NCBI RefSeq assembly: GCF_003201605.1
Contig: NZ_QJJR01000005.1
Location: forward strand, 96,780 to 160,779
DNA from: Streptohalobacillus salinus
Lineage (GTDB): Bacteria > Bacillota > Bacilli > Bacillales > Amphibacillaceae
DNA length: 64,000 bases
Direction of reading: 5' to 3'
Positions 37,466 through 46,021 of the stretch are shown in pieces. The position numbers were made by a program, and so were the translations under genes. The notes below the pieces were generated by a model. That model saw nothing but the letters and a program-made list of their open reading frames with translations. It ran no database searches and was not told the DNA's origin. Numbering within the stretch: position 1 is the first letter of the stretch; the number at the start of each line of letters is the position of its first letter.

Positions 37466-38982
37466 GATAGTCCCTCACTTGTGATTGATTTCTGGTATTC
37501 TTTCGGACTCTTTCCCACATGTTTTTTGAATTTCTTATAAAAATAATCCATGTTGTTATATCCAACTTGTTCTGATACTTGATAAATTTTAAGGGTTGGA
37601 TTTTCAAGTAATGCTTTTGCTTTTTCAATCCGGGTGCGTTCCAAAAAGACGTGGAAGTAAACACCCGTATGTTTCTTAAACTTTTTCCCTAGATATGAAC
37701 TATTGTAGTTAAATAAATCTGCGAGTAATTTCAAACTCAAATCTTCGGCATAATACTGTTCTATATAACCTACGACTTTCTCCATGTCTTTTTCTTTTGT
37801 TAAACTGAAACCAGAAATCTGTGATCGGCTTTTCCAAAATTCACCGGAAACAACATCTACCAAGTCGAAGAGACTCTCACTTGAATATATCTGTCCAAAC
37901 CAATCTTCTTTAGCCGGTAATTCAACATCAGGATATTGTTTGTGTATCATATCCGTGATGCGTAAACTTAATTCTAGTACTTCAGCTTGAACACGGTCTT
38001 TAATCATTAAGTGTGATTGAAAGTAGCGCGTTAATGCTTGTTTGAAAGTTGACATAATACTCGAATCTTTAAATTCAAGCGCCTGAATTACTTTTGTTGC
38101 TAATTCAGTCACATTTAGAGATGACACGCTTTCGCTAGACGTTTCGGTAATAGCCGTTGTGTAAATGGTTTGATATGGTAGACTATAAGCCAGATCAGCT
38201 AATCTCTCGATTGTTTCAATCGCTTCACGAATCCCCTCTAATGTATCAATTTGGTCTGTTAAGCAACTAAATGCATCTGGATCGATCAACTTCTTAATCA
38301 TGATTAATGTTTGTTTTAACTCATCTTTTACTGATGCTTTCACCGGTTCTTGATAAATAAGATAAATGCGTTGTTCTTTAAAAATAACCCGCGCCTGAGA
38401 CAATTGATGGTCGTTAAAAACTTGTTTCATGAACGAACGGCTGACTTCTTTCTTAATAAAGATTCCCGCCACATAGAAAGGCCCATTCGTGTTTTCTAAA
38501 TGTGACGACCGCATCCAGTCATGCTTACGTCCATCAATCACGGCTCGCCACGCCTCGTGCTCCGTTTGGGCGACATAGGCTGTTAATTGGTCTGTAATGG
38601 TCGCTTTTTCTTCAATTGACTGTTTTACATCACGCAAACAACCTATTAACTCATCTTCATCGATGGGTTTTAAAAGGTAGGCATGTACCCCCAACTTAAT
38701 CGATGCTTTTGCATAATCAAAATTCGAATAGCCGGATAAGATTACAAATGCCCCTTCAAACCCTGCTTGTTGTGCTTGTTTCACTAAATCAATGCCACTT
38801 AAACGTGGCATTTTAATATCGACAAAAACCAAATCTGGTTGCTTAGTAACGATAGCCTCTAATCCTTCAGTTGCTTGACCATAATCGCCAATGATTTTAA
38901 ACCCTTGGGATTCCCAATCGATCACATAACGCATCCCTTGGCGAATGATTGGTTCATCATCAATCAACATGACTTGATACAT
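37462..38982 (-). CDS. AraC-type response regulator, YesN-like
   Basis: A 506-residue DNA-binding regulator. The receiver domain (about 1-120) has phospho-acceptor Asp55 in FVDIKMPRLSG. A middle linker region (about 130-400) follows, then a C-terminal AraC/XylS double helix-turn-helix (about 405-500) with VGYNNMDYFYKKFKKHVGKSP. It lies 53 bases after the sensor kinase gene in the same operon. By family analogy it activates the importer and hydrolase genes when sugar is sensed. Complete, with no missing motif. Confidence 0.93.
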   Translation of the reverse strand: MYQVMLIDDEPIIRQGMRYVIDWESQGFKIIGDYGQATEGLEAIVTKQPDLVFVDIKMPRLSGIDLVKQAQQAGFEGAFVILSGYSNFDYAKASIKLGVHAYLLKPIDEDELIGCLRDVKQSIEEKATITDQLTAYVAQTEHEAWRAVIDGRKHDWMRSSHLENTNGPFYVAGIFIKKEVSRSFMKQVFNDHQLSQARVIFKEQRIYLIYQEPVKASVKDELKQTLIMIKKLIDPDAFSCLTDQIDTLEGIREAIETIERLADLAYSLPYQTIYTTAITETSSESVSSLNVTELATKVIQALEFKDSSIMSTFKQALTRYFQSHLMIKDRVQAEVLELSLRITDMIHKQYPDVELPAKEDWFGQIYSSESLFDLVDVVSGEFWKSRSQISGFSLTKEKDMEKVVGYIEQYYAEDLSLKLLADLFNYNSSYLGKKFKKHTGVYFHVFLERTRIEKAKALLENPTLKIYQVSEQVGYNNMDYFYKKFKKHVGKSPKEYQKSITSEGLS

Positions 38983-39035
38983 AATAGTCCCACCGCCTTT
39001 CCACTTATGATTGTTTCACTGAAAATTGTTTATGG

Positions 39036-40805
39036 TTATTGAATCGGTAGTCGAATCGTCATTGTCGTACCTACGCCTTTTTCAGACGAAAGAGTTAGAC
39101 CGTATGCCTGACCATAAAAAAGTTGAATCCGTTGATGAACATTGCGAATACCTATGCGTTTTCCATCTAGGTGATCAGTTACTGATAAATTATCTTTAAC
39201 CTTTTGCAAGCGTTCTGAATCCATTCCAACACCGTCATCGATGACCTGAATCGTTAATAGTTCATCTATGTCGACGTTGACAACCAAATGGCCGCGATCT
39301 TCCTTAGGCTCTAACCCATGAATTATCGCATTTTCTACAAGCGGTTGAATCAACAACGGGAACAAGACAACGTCTTTGGTTGAACCCCTTACATCCATGT
39401 GATAACTAAGTTTCTCACCAAAACGCATCGCTTGAATTTCAAGATATGTTTCGATCAAGTCTAATTCATCTTCTAACGGTACCGGACGGTCCACACGTTC
39501 TAGGGCGCTTCGCATCATTTTAGATAACTTTTTAATGAGTGTCGCAACTTCTCGGTCATCATTAACCAATGCTTTCATTCGAATCATTTCCAAGGTGTTG
39601 TACAAAAAGTGCGGATTAATTTGCGATGATAACATTTTAAACTCTGATTCTTTTTGCTGACGATACCAACGCTCTTCCTTAATTTTATGAACATAGACTT
39701 CATCGATTAACGTCTGTAAGCTTTGCGATGTTTGATACAGTTGATCATATGCTTCCCCAATTTCATCTTTCCCAATTATCCTTGGCTCAATATTAAATTT
39801 CCCACGCGCTACCCGTCCCATTGCACTTTTCAGGGTATTGATACGGGAATTGAAGGTTTTAATAAATAACTGGAAAGCCACGATTGAAACAATTAGCGCA
39901 GCAAACATAATCAAATAACCCCGCTTAAAAATAGCGTTTGGTTCTTCCATTAACACTTCAACCGGTATTAACGTAGCTATCTGCAACTCATTTTCAAGAG
40001 ATTTTTCAGGACGTAAGCGGTGTAAATTCACTTTTACTTCTTCGCCATCAATCGTTTCATCATAGATAAGATTTGACGTGCGATCTTCACCGGTAAGGCC
40101 CTGCATAAAGGTTGGATGTTGAAATTGTTGCTCCTGATTGGTTGAATAAATAATTTCTTGATTATCTAAAGTTATATACACCTCATGAATCTCACTATCT
40201 ACCACTTGTCTAATCTTCTCCATTGAAACGTATATATTTAACACACCTAAAAATTGTTCGTTTTGGCCATAGACAGCACGGGTTAGGGTTAAGTATTTCT
40301 CTCTTGTCCAGTGTTCTTCTTTAATGATCCAACTGATTCGCCCTTCTTTTGCTTTTGCTTGTTCAAACCAATCACTACTCGTAATGTCTTCAGTAGCAGA
40401 AATAAAGTAGGAATCTGAGATCATGGGTCGAACCATGAAAAATTGAATGTTTTCAAGTTCATCATAGAACCTTAAGAAATCATTAAAGATGGGGTATCGG
40501 TCATAGGCCTGATACATTTCAAAGGTCGTTTCATACTCACCACGAAGTAAAGTATCTAAATCACGATTTAAGTAAATCAAATCTGAAATGTGCGTCACTC
40601 GATTTACAATATTCTCTAATTGAAGTTCGATTTTTTCTAAATTCGCTTCTGTTTCAAAAATTGCGTTGTTTACTACTACATCTCTTACACTTACATTCAG
40701 ATGAACACCCACTAAAATTAAAGGGAGGGCTGTTACAAGAAGATAAACGCTCATTAACTTATAACTAATTTTCAGATCTAGTAGTTTCTCTTTTATCCAG
40801 CGCAT
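39036..40805 (-). CDS. Sensor histidine kinase, YesM-like
   Basis: A 589-residue membrane kinase. It has helix 1 (about 17-36), an extracellular Cache-like sensing domain (about 37-290), helix 2 (about 300-320) and a HAMP domain. The His_kinase segment carries the phospho-acceptor His399 in QINPHFLYNTLE, and HATPase_c ends in GVGTTMTIRLP. It is the partner of the YesN-like regulator downstream and follows the GH95 gene by about 40 bases. The ligand is presumably an oligosaccharide or a loaded binding protein, which is inference. Confidence 0.93.
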   Translation of the reverse strand: MRWIKEKLLDLKISYKLMSVYLLVTALPLILVGVHLNVSVRDVVVNNAIFETEANLEKIELQLENIVNRVTHISDLIYLNRDLDTLLRGEYETTFEMYQAYDRYPIFNDFLRFYDELENIQFFMVRPMISDSYFISATEDITSSDWFEQAKAKEGRISWIIKEEHWTREKYLTLTRAVYGQNEQFLGVLNIYVSMEKIRQVVDSEIHEVYITLDNQEIIYSTNQEQQFQHPTFMQGLTGEDRTSNLIYDETIDGEEVKVNLHRLRPEKSLENELQIATLIPVEVLMEEPNAIFKRGYLIMFAALIVSIVAFQLFIKTFNSRINTLKSAMGRVARGKFNIEPRIIGKDEIGEAYDQLYQTSQSLQTLIDEVYVHKIKEERWYRQQKESEFKMLSSQINPHFLYNTLEMIRMKALVNDDREVATLIKKLSKMMRSALERVDRPVPLEDELDLIETYLEIQAMRFGEKLSYHMDVRGSTKDVVLFPLLIQPLVENAIIHGLEPKEDRGHLVVNVDIDELLTIQVIDDGVGMDSERLQKVKDNLSVTDHLDGKRIGIRNVHQRIQLFYGQAYGLTLSSEKGVGTTMTIRLPIQ

Positions 40806-40844
40806 CGTCTCTATCCTCCCGTTATTGCTTCAATTAACATCACA

Positions 40845-43115
40845 CTAAAGCTCAAATTCTAGCACAACCGTTTGTTCACGTACCAAGTCAACACATTGCT
40901 CTGTTGCAAGCTCACCGTGCAGTTTGGCTTGCTTAAATAGCGGAAACCGAAGCGCTAAACGTTGTTCTACCGGACTCATCAGCATGACTCTAAGTGATTT
41001 TTTCTCAAGATCCCAGTTTAACTGCAGGACATTAATTTGGTTCGGTAACTTCACACCACTCAATTCACCAGCAGAAATCTCTTCAGGTAATGCTTGCAAA
41101 AGATAAAGGGTATCATGATGATAATCAATCAACATTTCATGTATCACTTGAGGAAAGGCGCCATTTCCATCAACATTAAATACCTCTAATTGATTATAGT
41201 GGCTCATCATAAGCGAAGGAAAGAAACAATTATTTTTCAATACCATCATCATTACTTCTTTGACTAATTCCGGCATATGAAACTGCGTAGCAAGTAAGGC
41301 ACTATGCATGCGACCGTGCGTTGAGGTGGTATCGCCCTCTTCGCTCTCTAACCATGCGCGCCTACGTTTATCAAAAGCGACTTGACATGCGTTAAACCAA
41401 ATTGGATCAGTCTTTTGGGTAAACTCGCGAGACTGAAAGATCGGGTATAGATGAGAAAAATGACGATGATTATAGGCTTCTCCTTTATTAGGTGTTAACC
41501 ATTCTTTAAAGGCACCCTCTTCATTAATCATATAGGGCGGTAACTGGTCTTTCATTTTCTCAAGGATAGCTATTTGATCTGGTTTTATACCGAGCACTTG
41601 GTAACTTGTGATCAAATTTGTGATAACTTCTTTTAATACAGCAATATCTTGTGTCGCATTATCTCCACACCCATTTTCTGCTGAATAAGAAGGCCGGAAT
41701 AAATAATGGCCACTTTCATCTATCGTCAAGAAATCTTGGTAAAACGCGATAATCTCTTCTAGATAGGGCACTGTTCTTTCTCTCAAAAAGTCAATATCAC
41801 CGGTATAATGATAATATTGATAGAACCAGTGACCTAACCATCCTGCTCCACACGTCCAGTAATGCAATGGCCAATCTTTATTCCAATGAATATGATGACC
41901 ATGTGTGCTTGAATGAATCGATGACACGATTCCACTACTGTTAAAAAAACGTTTTGCATTTTCCTTGAAATCAGGCAATAACGACTCAACCAAGTCAAAG
42001 AAACCAAACAAACCTTCTTCTAGATTACCTGAGAGTGCTTGAGCAATTGATAACTGAACGTTCGTATCAAAGGTATAATCCCCGCTCCACGCGGGCTGGA
42101 AATCACCACTCCATATCCCCTGTAAATTAGGTGTCTTATGGCCTGCACTTGCAATGTACATGTACCTACCTGCATCATAAATCTTCTCAACCAAGGTGAG
42201 CGGTAATGTCTCTCTATTCGTTGCATCACTCATCAGCGTATAAAAGTTTTCAGATGGATCTTTATCATGTTTTAAATGAAGTTGCACACGGTCAAATAAC
42301 GATTGATGGCGTACAACATGTTGACTAAACAAGGTCTGATAGTCATGAGTCAGTTGCTTAATCGGCGGTGCCATTAAAGATAAATCAATCCGAAAAACAA
42401 CAATCAACTCTTTGGTACCCGTAACATGCAACAAGTCATCTTCTTCTGTTACTTTACCGTGATGAGTGAAGAGCTGTGCCGTTACCGTATAGCCACCTTC
42501 TTTATGGCGGTATTTATTATGCCATTTGAATTGACAATCTTGATAATAAAAGTGACCGGATAGAGCTTCATTTTGATAGATTTGCGGAGAAAGCGTTAAG
42601 TTAAGTGCTCCATCAAAGTTTCTAATCCGATGGATAATCAGATTATCATGTCTGGAGACAAAGGTTTGTGTTTGAATCTGCTCTCCATCTCCGAGATAGC
42701 AGCTCAACGCTTCTCCAGTTTGATAATTTAAAGCTCGCTTATAGTGCGCGACGTTATTGATATGAAAATCAATCGCTAATTCAAAAGCAGGAACAAACGG
42801 ATCACTCATTTGTAAGCCCTGATAACCTCTTTCTGTAGCCATTTTAAATTGAAAATCAACGGCCGCTTGATAGCCATCTGTTTCAATTAGTTGTCTAACC
42901 TTCGGCAGCAAATCACTCAGATCTGGTGTCGGTTGTTGATGCGATGTAGGCAAAAACAAATCCGCATGATTCCCAATTAACCTATCATGCCTCGGATCGC
43001 CAAAAACAATCGCGCCCATCTCCCCATTTCCAAGTACAAAACCTTCTTCCCAGCGTGTTGCCGGTTGATCATGCCAAATGCCTTTTTTCGGAGGATCGAA
43101 TTGCATCAAAATCAT
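40845..43115 (-). CDS. GH95-family glycoside hydrolase (alpha-L-fucosidase or alpha-L-galactosidase-like), divergent
   Basis: A 756-residue cytoplasmic protein with no signal peptide. The N-terminal beta domain has WEEGFVLGNGEMGAIVFG, the hallmark of GH95. The (alpha/alpha)6 domain follows, with PSYSAENG carrying the candidate acid Glu480 and VDGNGAFPQ carrying the aspartate of the general-base relay. The usual INTEMNYW-like block is replaced by DTNVQLSIAQ, so the first of the two relay asparagines appears to be Asp. Specificity may therefore differ from known 1,2-alpha-L-fucosidases. It is first in the operon with YesM/YesN. AAGG lies five bases before the ATG. Confidence 0.8.
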   Translation of the reverse strand: MILMQFDPPKKGIWHDQPATRWEEGFVLGNGEMGAIVFGDPRHDRLIGNHADLFLPTSHQQPTPDLSDLLPKVRQLIETDGYQAAVDFQFKMATERGYQGLQMSDPFVPAFELAIDFHINNVAHYKRALNYQTGEALSCYLGDGEQIQTQTFVSRHDNLIIHRIRNFDGALNLTLSPQIYQNEALSGHFYYQDCQFKWHNKYRHKEGGYTVTAQLFTHHGKVTEEDDLLHVTGTKELIVVFRIDLSLMAPPIKQLTHDYQTLFSQHVVRHQSLFDRVQLHLKHDKDPSENFYTLMSDATNRETLPLTLVEKIYDAGRYMYIASAGHKTPNLQGIWSGDFQPAWSGDYTFDTNVQLSIAQALSGNLEEGLFGFFDLVESLLPDFKENAKRFFNSSGIVSSIHSSTHGHHIHWNKDWPLHYWTCGAGWLGHWFYQYYHYTGDIDFLRERTVPYLEEIIAFYQDFLTIDESGHYLFRPSYSAENGCGDNATQDIAVLKEVITNLITSYQVLGIKPDQIAILEKMKDQLPPYMINEEGAFKEWLTPNKGEAYNHRHFSHLYPIFQSREFTQKTDPIWFNACQVAFDKRRRAWLESEEGDTTSTHGRMHSALLATQFHMPELVKEVMMMVLKNNCFFPSLMMSHYNQLEVFNVDGNGAFPQVIHEMLIDYHHDTLYLLQALPEEISAGELSGVKLPNQINVLQLNWDLEKKSLRVMLMSPVEQRLALRFPLFKQAKLHGELATEQCVDLVREQTVVLEFEL

Positions 43116-43161
43116 TCACACCTTCCCTAGTTTAATCCCATTTCAAAAGATAGGGATTTAC

Positions 43162-43186
43162 ATTGTTCAATCTGTGTTATTGTTCA
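43162..43186. repeat. ATTGTTCA direct repeat upstream of GH95
   Basis: Two copies of ATTGTTCA (43162-43169 and 43179-43186, 17 bases apart) lie 50-70 bases upstream of the GH95 start. The same octamer occurs in the ROK promoter at 43966-43973. They could be half-sites for the ROK regulator; chance is not excluded in A/T-rich DNA. Confidence 0.35.
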
Positions 43187-43841
43187 GCTAAAAAAGATTC
43201 GCATTCTATTTCATCAATTCTAGTCTTACAAAGTACTCCTCAAAATCAGGTCGGAGCATTTCGAACTTAAGATAACAACTCGTCATTAAACGCAAGGTAA
43301 TGTTACATTAATCATACCATATAGGTATATTTTTGATATCGTTTATTAAAAACCTATCGCATCGTTTGACCGCCATTTTAGACGTAGCTTTTTCATTCAG
43401 CTTCCAGCTAAACCATTTTTAACGTGACATTTTTTCCGAAATAGAGCCACTGTCTTAGTGTTGTTAACTTTTAGATTCGTTAATTTCGTGCATGGTGGAA
43501 AAATGAACACAAAAAATAAACCATGGTCGATAAAACCAAACTTTTTTCATCACGAAGAAATCGTCTTAATATTTTTCAACACAGCTAGGCTTAACTATAG
43601 AAAAATCTATCTTTCTATATAAGGTTCGTGTATTGAAGTTTATTAAAGACAACTGACTTTTCTGATGTAATCCGTACTCACTACCTCTATTATTTCTTGA
43701 CTGACTTACACTCAGCGTTAACGTAATAAAGGTGAAATCTTAAAAGCGCAGGCAAAATAGAGCCCTCACACATTAAGTGATCAGCTAATCCCGATAAACG
43801 CTAATTGTCTGTCTATGCATACACAGTCTAATCAGCAAGCG

Positions 43842-43856
43842 TGATAGCGGTTACAT
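43842..43856 (-). promoter_or_regulatory. cre (CcpA) site in the island's regulatory region
   Basis: On the minus strand ATGTAACCGCTATCA fits WTGNAANCGNWNNCW at every position. It lies about 175 bases upstream of the ROK start and 730 upstream of GH95, so it could affect either. Confidence 0.55.
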
Positions 43857-43961
43857 CATTTGCATAAGGAAGAGAAAAAATAATCTTTCACGTTCGTTAA
43901 TCGTAGGTAGCCCAAATTATAACAGCCCCACTTAAGTTTGTCCACAGGTTGCACAAAGGTA

Positions 43962-43995
43962 GTGAATTGTTCACCTAACTATGATAAAGTAAAAT
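43962..43995 (+). promoter_or_regulatory. ROK gene promoter with overlapping palindrome
   Basis: TTGTTC (43967-43972), a 17-base spacer and TAAAAT (43990-43995) form a promoter about 35 bases before the ROK ATG. The -35 lies inside the palindrome GTGAA-TTG-TTCAC (43962-43974), a likely operator for autoregulation. Confidence 0.55.
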
Positions 43996-44030
43996 GTAAC
44001 ATAACTAAAATTTAGAAAGAGAGTGCCAAA

Positions 44031-45206
44031 ATGAGTCGGACTTGGAATCAATATGTAGTTAAACAAGAAAATAAAGCATTAGTTTTAACAACAATTATCA
44101 ATCATACCCCAATCTCTAGAGCTGCCGTGGCCCAGTCCACTGGATTGAACAAAGGTACCGTGTCCTCTCTCGTCAGTGAATTGATTGATGAAGCGTTTGT
44201 AACCGAATCAGGACCCGGTGCTTCAAGCGGGGGACGTCGACCGGTGATGTTGCTGTTTAACGCAAAAGCAGGTTTCACCGTTTCTGTTGATTTAGGTGTT
44301 GGGTACATACAAGCTGCTTTAACTGATCTTAATGGTGAAATTGTTCAAGTCGAAAAGAAACAAGTCAAAGAGTCGACCTTCGACCTTGTGTTTGAAACGC
44401 TCGTTCATTTGATTGAGCAGTTAATCAAACATGCGCCTGTGTCCCGTTATGGCGTCATAGGAATTGGGGTCGGTGTTCCTGCAGTTGTTAGTCATGAGGG
44501 AGAAATTTTACTTGCGCCCAACTTAAACTGGAAAAACATCCAATTGAAGCAAGCGTTAGAAGATGTCTTTGATTTGCCTATTCTTATTGAAAACGAAGCA
44601 AACGCAGGTGCATACGGTGAAATGCGCTTTGGCTTTAAGCAACCACCTAAGGATATGATATATGCCAGTATTGGGATTGGAATTGGGGCAGGCATGATTT
44701 TAGATGGTAAATTATACACAGGAAAAAGCGGATTTTCAGGTGAAATTGGCCACATGACCATTGTCAAAGATGGCACATCTTGTCGTTGTGGCAACGTAGG
44801 TTGCTTTGAACGCTATGCATCAGAGCAGGTACTACTTGAACATGCTGTTAAACGGCATTTGATCAAAGCGAATGAAGATTTATCATTGGATACTCTGATT
44901 AAAAAAGCAGAGGCTCACGACCAAGAGGTGCTTCAATTATTCGAAGAAGTTGGTGAGTATATCGGCATCGGATTAACAAACATCATCAATATCTTTAATC
45001 CTGAAGTTGTTTTGATTGGAAACCGTTTACGCGACCTACAAAAATGGTTAATTCCTCCTATAGAGCACTATATCCATTCCCGTGCCATTGGCTTTCACCA
45101 ACAAGATTTAACCGTCGATTTTGCGAAACTCGAGAACTTTTCAACGGTAAAAGGAATGGCTGCGTTTACGATTGAACGGTTCTTAGCTCAATTAAAAGAC
45201 ATTTAA
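44031..45206 (+). CDS. ROK-family transcriptional repressor, XylR-like
   Basis: A 391-residue regulator. An N-terminal winged helix-turn-helix (about 15-70, TPISRAAVAQSTGLNKGTVS) precedes a ROK sugar-binding domain. That domain has a DLGVGYI phosphate-loop-like segment, the ENEANAGAYGE signature and the zinc motif CRCGNVGC near residues 251-258. It resembles XylR, which releases DNA on binding xylose. With a GH31 alpha-xylosidase in the same island, xylose or a xylosyl sugar is a reasonable inducer, though this is inference. It is divergent from the GH95 operon and has a GAAAGAGAG ribosome site. Confidence 0.88.
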   Translation: MSRTWNQYVVKQENKALVLTTIINHTPISRAAVAQSTGLNKGTVSSLVSELIDEAFVTESGPGASSGGRRPVMLLFNAKAGFTVSVDLGVGYIQAALTDLNGEIVQVEKKQVKESTFDLVFETLVHLIEQLIKHAPVSRYGVIGIGVGVPAVVSHEGEILLAPNLNWKNIQLKQALEDVFDLPILIENEANAGAYGEMRFGFKQPPKDMIYASIGIGIGAGMILDGKLYTGKSGFSGEIGHMTIVKDGTSCRCGNVGCFERYASEQVLLEHAVKRHLIKANEDLSLDTLIKKAEAHDQEVLQLFEEVGEYIGIGLTNIINIFNPEVVLIGNRLRDLQKWLIPPIEHYIHSRAIGFHQQDLTVDFAKLENFSTVKGMAAFTIERFLAQLKDI

Positions 45207-45239
45207 TCGTAACAAGTTTTTTATATGCTTCACGTTAAA

Positions 45240-45269
45240 AAAGAGGCTGTCCAAATGGACAGCCTCTTT
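45240..45269. terminator. Bidirectional terminator between the ROK gene and hpf
   Basis: Perfect 13-base stem AAAGAGGCTGTCC and complement with an AAAT loop, between convergent genes. Confidence 0.9.
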
Positions 45270-45285
45270 AGTCATGTTTGTTTAT

Positions 45286-45843
45286 TTAGCTCGGTTCAAT
45301 TAAACCATAACGTCCATCGTGTCGACGGTATACTACATTTGTCTCCCCTGATTCTGCATTGGTAAAGACGTAGAAACTATGGCCTAGCATATCCATTTGT
45401 AACACAGCTTCTTCTGAATCCATCGGCTTAAGATCGAATCGTTTTGTACGAACAATCTCAACGCCTTCTTCATCATCATAAACCGGGCCATCATCCAACA
45501 AATCTCTTTCCATCTCTGCAAAGATATGTTTAGGCGCGCCTTTCGAACGCGATTTACGATTAATTTTTGTTTTATGTTTGCGTATTTGACGTTCTAACTT
45601 ATCTACCACTAAATCAATAGCTGCATATAAGTCGGTGTTCTTGTCCTCAGCTCTAAGTAGTAAATTAGGCATTGGGATGGTTACTTCAATCTCTTGCTCG
45701 TCATTATAGACACTTAAATTGACATTAACATCTGATGTTGGAGGCGTTTCAAAATAGCGCTCTAACTTACTAACCTTTTTCTCAATGTAACTTTTTATTG
45801 CGCCAGTCACCTCGATATTTTCTCCTCGAATGTTGTATTTCAT
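45286..45843 (-). CDS. hpf: Ribosome hibernation promoting factor, long form
   Basis: HPF binds the decoding centre of idle 70S ribosomes and joins them into 100S dimers in stationary phase or stress. The 185-residue protein has the RaiA/HPF beta-alpha-beta domain (about 1-100), a charged linker, and the C-terminal dimerisation domain (about 125-185). That domain includes AVLQMDMLGHSFYVFTNAESG and so marks the long form. An AAGGAGG site precedes the ATG, and a sigma-B promoter lies about 35 bases further upstream. In B. subtilis hpf (yvyD) is directly followed by secA; here a sugar island intervenes. Confidence 0.97.
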   Translation of the reverse strand: MKYNIRGENIEVTGAIKSYIEKKVSKLERYFETPPTSDVNVNLSVYNDEQEIEVTIPMPNLLLRAEDKNTDLYAAIDLVVDKLERQIRKHKTKINRKSRSKGAPKHIFAEMERDLLDDGPVYDDEEGVEIVRTKRFDLKPMDSEEAVLQMDMLGHSFYVFTNAESGETNVVYRRHDGRYGLIEPS

Positions 45844-45878
45844 GTAAGTGTCCTCCTTTCTATATCTATATTTGATAA

Positions 45879-45904
45879 TTACCCCTCGTATTCGGCAGGT
45901 AAAC
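45879..45904 (-). promoter_or_regulatory. Sigma-B-type promoter of hpf
   Basis: On the minus strand GTTTAC (45899-45904), 14 bases and GGGTAA (45879-45884) match the general-stress consensus GTTTAA-N12-14-GGGTAT. B. subtilis yvyD is known to be sigma-B and sigma-H dependent, so the match is meaningful. No sigma-H site was seen. Confidence 0.75.
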
Positions 45905-45937
45905 CAAGAAATCGAAAATTAATTTATAATTTTTTCA

Positions 45938-45966
45938 TTGACTTTACCTTTCATTCATGATATTTT
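45938..45966 (+). promoter_or_regulatory. Sigma-A promoter of the amino-acid ABC operon
   Basis: TTGACT (45938-45943), 17 bases and TATTTT (45961-45966), about 55 bases before the ATG of the binding protein gene. Confidence 0.6.
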
Positions 45967-46021
45967 AATACATATTATTCCGATTAATTAAATCAGGATT
46001 AAAGCCGAGGGGGAAAACAAA

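Larger units (their letters stand above)
43116..44030. other. Long divergent intergenic region of the sugar island
   Basis: 915 bases between the GH95 operon (left) and the ROK gene (right), the longest non-coding stretch of the window. It contains a cre match (43842-43856), the ROK promoter and palindrome (43962-43995), and ATTGTTCA repeats near the GH95 start (43162-43169, 43179-43186). A 39-codon open frame at 43503-43622 (+) has a weak GGTGG before its ATG and is not supported as a gene. No RNA gene was recognised. Confidence 0.6.

Noticed and set aside
43503..43622. 39-codon open frame (+) in the long intergenic region
   Set aside because: Weak ribosome site, A/T-driven composition and no recognisable features; likely chance.
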